Shown here piece by piece: positions 58,601 to 64,000 of a stretch of 64,000 nt of DNA. The stretch is from positions 42,686 through 106,685 of the forward strand of contig DF237156.1 of NCBI GenBank assembly GCA_000708835.1, in the 5' to 3' direction. The position numbers were made by a program, and so were the translations under genes. Origin of the DNA: Klebsormidium nitens. Taxonomy: Eukaryota > Streptophyta > Klebsormidiophyceae > Klebsormidiales > Klebsormidiaceae. Positions within the stretch are counted from its first letter, which is position 1, and every line of letters begins with the position of its first letter. The notes beneath the pieces are model-generated. The model made no database searches, was not told the DNA's origin, and worked only from the letters and a program-made list of their open reading frames with translations.

Positions 58601-59954
58601 CCCGTCTTCCAAACTCAATCGAATCACTCAACAGAGTGTATGTACGCTTGACAATCACAGGATGTTTGTTGTAGTTTTGTATCTGCAGCAGCGAAGATAT
58701 ATGGTGGACCTACCGCAAACCCACAGGGATCGGCTGACGCCCGAGGACGAATCGGCGGCGCGCGCGGTCAGAGATAAGTGGAAAGCCCTCGAAGAACCGG
58801 ACAGGCAAGCGCTCCTGAGCTTACTATGGCGAATTGCTTTCCGCATTAATTTCGTGCGACGGCAAAGTTTCTTTTCCTGCAAGATGAGTCACGAAGTGAA
58901 AGATGGGGGAAAAAGTTTGGAATGGTCTGGAAAAGCGACCGAGTGCTGTGGTGTACTTTGGTCCCTAAGTCAAATTGTGGCGCCTTTTCGAAGGTTGAAG
59001 GCAGTAATGCTCTTTTCTTCCTCAGCTGCCGGGGGTTTGATTCTAACGAGGGTGCTCGAGGAGCTTCTTAACGAGTCGCTTCTTGCGTTCTAGAAAGGCA
59101 CCTTTGCGTCACGTCTTTCCTCACCTGCTCGCCACAATCTGGTATCGCACCAATACCTCCTTCAATTTCTGATGCAGCGCCCCACAAGACGGTTCCGGTC
59201 GCTTGGAGGTCCGCTTCCGTTTCGCTACCAAATCAATCATCTTAGGCGACTTGGAGCCGGAATCTGCGGCGCCCAGAAACAAGAAGCTGAAGGCGGAAGT
59301 GGTGAGAAGGTGTAACGGTCCCCACGTTCCAACTTTCTTAAGCTCCACCAGTGCTACAGCAACATCAACGGTTCCTGACAAAACAGTTTATTCTCAAGCC
59401 TTGGCTGCTTTTGCGCTTCATGATCAGTCGTCGTTTCGCTCAATGCTCTTCATCATCGGTATCTCGCAGGACGGCAAGCACTGTCGTTTGAAGGGTGTTG
59501 CAGAGATGTATGAGCCCAGTGTAGGATCACGTTCTTCTCTTGATTTGTTCTGGAAGAAAATCTTGAGGAAACTTCTGCCCAGGATCCGTCGACCGTTCCC
59601 TTCTGCGTGACGATCTCCTCGGCGCTGCTGCTCTACCGTCTTCTCGCCCTCTTCAGCCTCCTCGACCGCGAAACGCGCCTCTCCAATGGATCTTACGAAA
59701 GCGTCCAGACTCCGGTTGAGATTCTTCGACCCGAAGTCCCTGACTCCGTCTGGTACACGGAGATTGCCCACGTGGCGTCCGGAACCGTCGTCCGGTTTGG
59801 CGACTACCGCGGCGCGGCAAGCGTCTGGGCGAAAGCGTCCGAAGGAGCTGACATGGACAAGCTCAAGGGGGATCTTGAGTCGTTGCTCGAGCTGCTGTGC
59901 GGCGAAAAGTCCCCGCATACGTACGACAAAGTGGTCGCCGGGTGTGTAGCTTGA
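55644..59954 (+). CDS. Unrecognised family, paralogue A, 7 coding exons (one frame break)
   Basis: Coding exons: 55644-55851, 56678-56906, 57306-57583, 58029-58202, 58689-58804, 59178-59301 and 59583-59954. A 5' UTR intron (about 54877-55628) ends just before the ATG; the untranslated exon start is 55629. Exon 1 starts MAGLLGAKWHELSSE and has RARLHARSG; exon 2 has DGTCNAVPEHV and ends in DLIYK; exon 3 has IPSALVLYRMMCLFPTLDV and DWYKCLWDF; exon 7 has ISSALLLYRLLALFSLLD. About 498 residues if intact. Exon 5 ends at a GC donor (GACAG before GCAAGC), which makes exon 6 in phase. Exon 3 is four bases longer than in paralogue B, leaving the junction with exon 2 out of frame; an acceptor at 57262 would restore it but lacks a pyrimidine tract. 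No signal peptide, membrane helix or known domain was recognised; a soluble protein with repeated helical motifs is likely. Confidence 0.6.
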
Positions 59955-61107
59955 GAGGCCCCTTGCGGTATTGCGGGCCCCGTGCATTCGTCCCCTCTGA
60001 TAGTTCCCAACAGGAACCAGAAGCAGGTCGAGTCTGACAATATTCAAGACTCTTGAAATCTATGTGTGGATTGGACTCTTGAGTTCTACGGTGTGGACTG
60101 GTGCCTCCCTGCGCATGACAAATGACTGCCACGGTTTTCATGCAGCGGCCCGGCCCGCAAATGGCATAACGTCACGCCCCGCCGAGCCTATCACGCAGGC
60201 GCCAGTCTGTACATGTTAGTACGCAAATGAATGTGACCGGACTCGGTATTATAAGTACCAATAGTGCGATCCAGCTCAACGCAAACAACCGTCAAAAAGT
60301 AGGAGTAACTGGTTTTTGGTGGCAGGAGGTCCTTTTCCTGATCCCGTTCCTTATGGAGCTTTCCCGTGAGTGAACCAAGAACTATCAGAACCGAGAGGGC
60401 CGCCGGGTCTTCGTATCTCGCGTCGGCGGTCCGTAACCACTGCCCTGTCGCGCTCACGTCGCAGTCGGCCGAGAAATATTTTTCGCTCGCCTGCAATCGC
60501 CTTCGGTTTGGCCCGGGCGGGCTTCTTCGCATTGTGTGTCACCATGATTTTCCTCCTAGCCAGCCACTGCCACACCTCCGGTGGTCAACCTGCTATCATA
60601 CTTGGTTCTCAGTCGGGTGGTTCGAGATAGGCGTCTCTCGGCTCGACTTCAAGTTGAAACCGGCCGTCAGTACGGCACCCATTTCTGCTCGCTACGGTGA
60701 GGTGACGGGCAGCGCAAACACCGACGTCTGCGGTCGCCTCTTTAAAGAACACGGCGAAATGGCAGGTGGCGCTCGGAACGGACGAAGGACGATTGTGTCG
60801 TCTTCCGCGTCTCTTTGTGATTTACAGCCTGGGTTGTCCCTTTTCATCTTCTGAGCTAGAGGATTTTGAGCGAGCCTGCCGCTTCGACGCGGCCTAACTA
60901 AAGTGTCTGCCTCTTTGCTTCTGTTGCTTTGTAACGTTGCACATGCAGTCCAGGCCCGCACTTGCCTGACAATTTGCATCTCATTCAATTCGTGTGCACC
61001 CATCATATTGCAGTCTGGCGGTCACGCACTAGCCATCATCAGAAATTTGGACGTTTACAGGACTATTACACCATTGAACGGAAGATGAGCCTGAGCGGTC
61101 CCAAGCG
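59955..61107. other. Spacer between the tandem paralogues
   Basis: This holds the 3' flank of paralogue A and the upstream DNA of paralogue B. A 162-codon frame (60366-60854, +) and an Arg/Lys-rich frame on the other strand (60351-60575) overlap but show no known motif or splice context. Confidence 0.35.
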
Positions 61108-61133
61108 CGTCCGCAAATTTGGCCGTCCGCAAA
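61108..61133 (+). promoter_or_regulatory. Upstream element shared by the two tandem paralogues, copy B
   Basis: Identical over 26 bases to 54538-54563; it lies about 100 bases before the TATA box of paralogue B. Confidence 0.5.
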
Positions 61134-61234
61134 TCCTCTCAGCCGTCAAAACCCTGGTGCGCCTCCGGCCGGCGGCGCGGTATCTCCAATATTCCATGTT
61201 GCTTTGCTATCCAGTAAGAATAGCGCAGCGCACA

Positions 61235-61241
61235 TATATAA
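61235..61241 (+). promoter_or_regulatory. TATA box of paralogue B
   Basis: TATATAA followed by GCAGCGAG; transcription would be expected to start near 61265. The matching place upstream of paralogue A reads ACAAAAGCAGCGAG, so the TATA box is lost there. A 5' UTR exon then ends at a donor (GAGCTG before GTAAGT, 61353), with the intron running to 61981. Confidence 0.5.
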
Positions 61242-61996
61242 GCAGCGAGCTGCATTCACGGACTCCAGGAGCTAGGCGCCGCGTGTCCAGACACTCCATT
61301 GACCCAGTCGGCTCAGCAAATTGCTGGAAGCTGCCGGAAGCATTCAGAGCTGGTAAGTTTGGAGAGACTGAAGAGACACCTAAAAGAATCTTTCCGAAGA
61401 CCGTCTGCAGTAAGATCTAAAGTCCTTTGTTCCAGATAGGTAGATCAGAAGAACGGTGACTGTTATGATTCGCTTCTTACAGCTTTGGCTTGTTCAAGGT
61501 CGGATCAAGTTCTCGTCTTCTGTGCAATGCCATCCTCGGGCCCCTACTACTTGAGTCCAATCAAAGACTGAAATGAGTGCTTGAATCATTGATGTCCTAG
61601 TGCGGCTTTACTGATCCAAAATGAATAGAAAGCAATTTTGCTGCTACTTATTATTGCAGACATCCAGTCCAAAGAAACGTACCAAAGGAACATTGCACGT
61701 TTTGATGGCATCTTTTATCCTTGTGATACAACAAACAACAGCACTCAAGAATGTCGGGATGCTCAGTATCTCACCTGACGCAAACCTTAGCCTTAAGTTG
61801 TGTCAAGCTACACTCCAAAATCCCAAGTAGGCTTTGATGGCCTTTGCTTTCGTCATAGGCTTGCTAAGTCATAAAAAAAGCTGAGCAACAGGATTCGCCA
61901 GGGACTTGACGTCTGCTGACGTCATGCTGATGCTCAACAGAATTACCTGCTTCCGAGAACGCTTGCCGTCCCGATTTGCAGAACGGAACGCTAGTG

Positions 61997-64000
61997 ATGG
62001 CCGGACTTCTCGGTGCCAAATGGCACGAGCTCTCTTCGGAGATTCAGAAGAGAAAGTCAGGTGAAGATGGTACTGCAGACTCTGATGACAAGAAGCAGGA
62101 GCTCCTCTTTCTAGAGAGGCACCTTCAGACACTGGACGTGCGCGCAAGGCTGCATGCCAGGTCAGGGTTCGACTTCAGTACCCGTTTCAAGCACGCGTGT
62201 AAAGGCAAGAGGACTCTGAGTTGAGCCGTAATTTTACCGAGAGTGTGGTTCAATTTCGTCGCGTCTGATGAGACTAGTAAGATCATTATTCTGAATCTTT
62301 CGAATCCTGAACGTAAGCCAGCAATGTTGGTTTCTCTACAAATTCTACTTCGTCGCAGAAGTTGAAATCTATCTTTTTGAACCGTTAGCAGAATTGCATA
62401 TGCAACATGTACAAGGTGCCATCCTGTGTTGTATAAGCTGCGCCAGGTTTCTGAAGTCGACGCCACCCTTTCGAAGTCCTCTCTTTGACATGGTTCACGG
62501 AACTGTCAATCGTATCTGCAACGGAACAAACCCCGTGGCTTGCTTTCGTCAGCTCACGTCTTGGATTATAATGTGGAGTATCGGGAGTTAAAAGGTTTCT
62601 ACGAATAGGAGCTTGCTGCATATCAAACAAAACATCAGCCATACCAAGCAAGAACCTTGCATGATCTTTCACACCAATTAGATACCAATTGCCCGCAGCA
62701 AGAGGACTTCAAGTAGAGATTCTCCTGCATACATATAACTTGAAGGCTTTCAATTCGTCTTGGTGTTGACATAATGAGACCAACCGATCAACCCGCATAT
62801 GGTTGCAAATTCCAGGAAGGAATGATGAGTATCTGGTTCAGCCACAAACCATCGGCCGTGATTCGGCCACGTGGAGCTTCCCTGGAGGAGGACGCCTCAT
62901 CCTCAGCCTCGACCTCAAGGACGGGACCTGTAACGTGGTACCTGAGCACGTGCCTGCTGACGCCAGCTTCATCAAAGACGCCTGGACTGCGAGCTCCGAA
63001 TGGCGTGGCTCAAATTCGACGCACAACTTCGATCTGATATACAAGTGAGTACCTTCTCGCCAACGTCTGCGCTTTTCTTACCTCGCCTCATAGCGTGGAG
63101 ACCAGCTCGCGAATAAATCCGATCCCGCCTATGATGAGCATATTCCCAGCGTTTTAGAAGCAGACAAACAAGGTTTCTAGGTTTTCCATTGATCCGGAAG
63201 GCTCTTTCATTGGCAGCTTCCGCGTGAGCAAGGTCCCGTACGCTCTCGCAGCCAGCGCAGAACAGGTGTTGAATTCGATTGAGCGCTTCAATTGCGCACT
63301 TTGATTGCTCAGGCCTAAATTACAAGCATAAGATTCGCTTAAGTTGCACAGGCCTCAATTACAAGCGAAAGATTCAGTTAATTTGCAGCTAATTACCATG
63401 ATCGAAGGGCATGGCAGATACAATTGGAGCTTCTGTTAGTCTTCATCGGGTCTTAAGCTCTCGACTGTTGCAGAATCTCTAAGATCAGATTTCTGGACAG
63501 CTCCGAAGCAAAGTGAGGAAGATAGACCATACAACTTGATTTTCAAGATCCAAAAACCCTTCTTTTGATTTATTCTTTCAATCCTACTGGAAGGCTCGAC
63601 ACCGGTTTTGTCAAGCTCAAAGAGAAGGACGCCCTTCCCGACCCCTACATCCTCACGATCACGCCTGATGCCGCTCGAGAGCGGTACGAGCACATCGGGG
63701 AGCGGATTCCGTCCGCTCTCGTTCTGTACAGATTGCTGTGCCTCTTCCCGTCCCTGGATGTGCCGACTTATGACTGGTACAAGTGTCTCTGGGACTTTCT
63801 GCTGACCCACGAAGCGACCGGCTTCCGGCTGAAGATATGGGAGCACAAGGCCGCGCTGCATGCAATGGTGAGCTGCCATGCGCGCGCAGCCGCGCTGATT
63901 CGTACCGCGACAGATATCTGCCCCTCATCTCCAAAAACCTGCTTTAGCACCCGCAAACGGAAGGCCAGAGAGAGTGTGGTTCTCATTGACTTCTGGGTTC
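61997..64000 (+). CDS. Unrecognised family, paralogue B (truncated by window end)
   Basis: Exons read: 61997-62204, 62816-63044 and 63594-63867, then an intron running to the window end; about 237 residues visible. Exon 1 (208 nt) and exon 2 (229 nt) have exactly the lengths of paralogue A, with MAGLLGAKWHELSSE, DGTCNVVPEHV, NFDLIYK, then KLDTGFVKLKEKDALPDPY, IPSALVLYRLLCLFPSLDV and DWYKCLWDF. All phases close here, so B shows the intact reading frame of the family. Intron 1 begins with GC (AAAG before GCAAGA) where paralogue A has GT. The 5' UTR intron ends at ATTTGCAG before AACGGAACG, as in A. Function unknown; B looks the better-kept copy, with a TATA box and an open frame. Confidence 0.65.

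Noticed and set aside
1-64000. CRISPR arrays, bacterial operons, LTR retrotransposons, rRNA genes
   Set aside because: No regularly spaced identical repeats with unique spacers, no Shine-Dalgarno-led gene strings, no paired LTRs or reverse-transcriptase motifs, and no rRNA-like conserved blocks were seen.

Overview
The window is nuclear DNA of a eukaryote of the green plant lineage. Genes are split by many short spliceosomal introns (mostly GT-AG, three GC-AG). Coding exons are GC-rich with C/G at third positions, and spacers are more AT-rich. The recognisable genes fit a green alga close to land plants: a plant-type allantoinase with an N-terminal membrane anchor, a chalcone-isomerase-fold protein and a UBE2S/UBC22-type E2 enzyme. 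They sit beside a huge extracellular proline-rich/mucin-like membrane protein. A filamentous streptophyte alga such as Klebsormidium is a reasonable guess, but it is inference. No bacterial, plastid or viral genes were recognised.

Layout. 1-8.8 kb: allantoinase on the + strand, 13 exons, all phases closing. 8.8-18.5 kb: no convincing gene; a 348-bp satellite (10.04-11.16 kb), a diverged tandem array rich in TGACGTCA (12.66-13.27 kb) and one orphan exon-like fragment. 18.6-40.5 kb: one very large gene on the - strand, reconstructed here as about 30 exons and about 2,980 residues. In order it has a signal peptide, two DUF642/choice-of-anchor-C-like domains, a Pro-rich hinge, a beta-helix, a Thr/Pro mucin-like stalk, Ig-like domains, a 7-8 helix membrane domain and a basic tail. 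40.5-45.1 kb: nothing recognised. 45.1-47.8 kb: chalcone-isomerase-fold gene (+). 49.1-51.4 kb: UBC22-like E2 (-). 51.8-54.5 kb: nothing recognised. 54.5-64 kb: two tandem paralogues (+) of an unrecognised family, the second running off the window.

The genes do not form a pathway. Allantoinase acts in purine/ureide breakdown, the E2 in ubiquitin chain extension (APC/C in the known family), the CHI-fold protein probably in fatty-acid or flavonoid metabolism, and the large protein at the cell surface.

The most striking feature is structural. In four separate genes, exon edges (the first or last 30-100 bases together with the splice site or stop codon and adjoining intron) are repeated in tandem on the non-coding side as diverged copies, often with the splice site kept and usually at 130-190 bp spacing. 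The palindrome TGACGTCA occurs 24 times (about one expected) and often lies beside these edges. I call these copies exon-edge echoes; they are the main candidate here for something undescribed.
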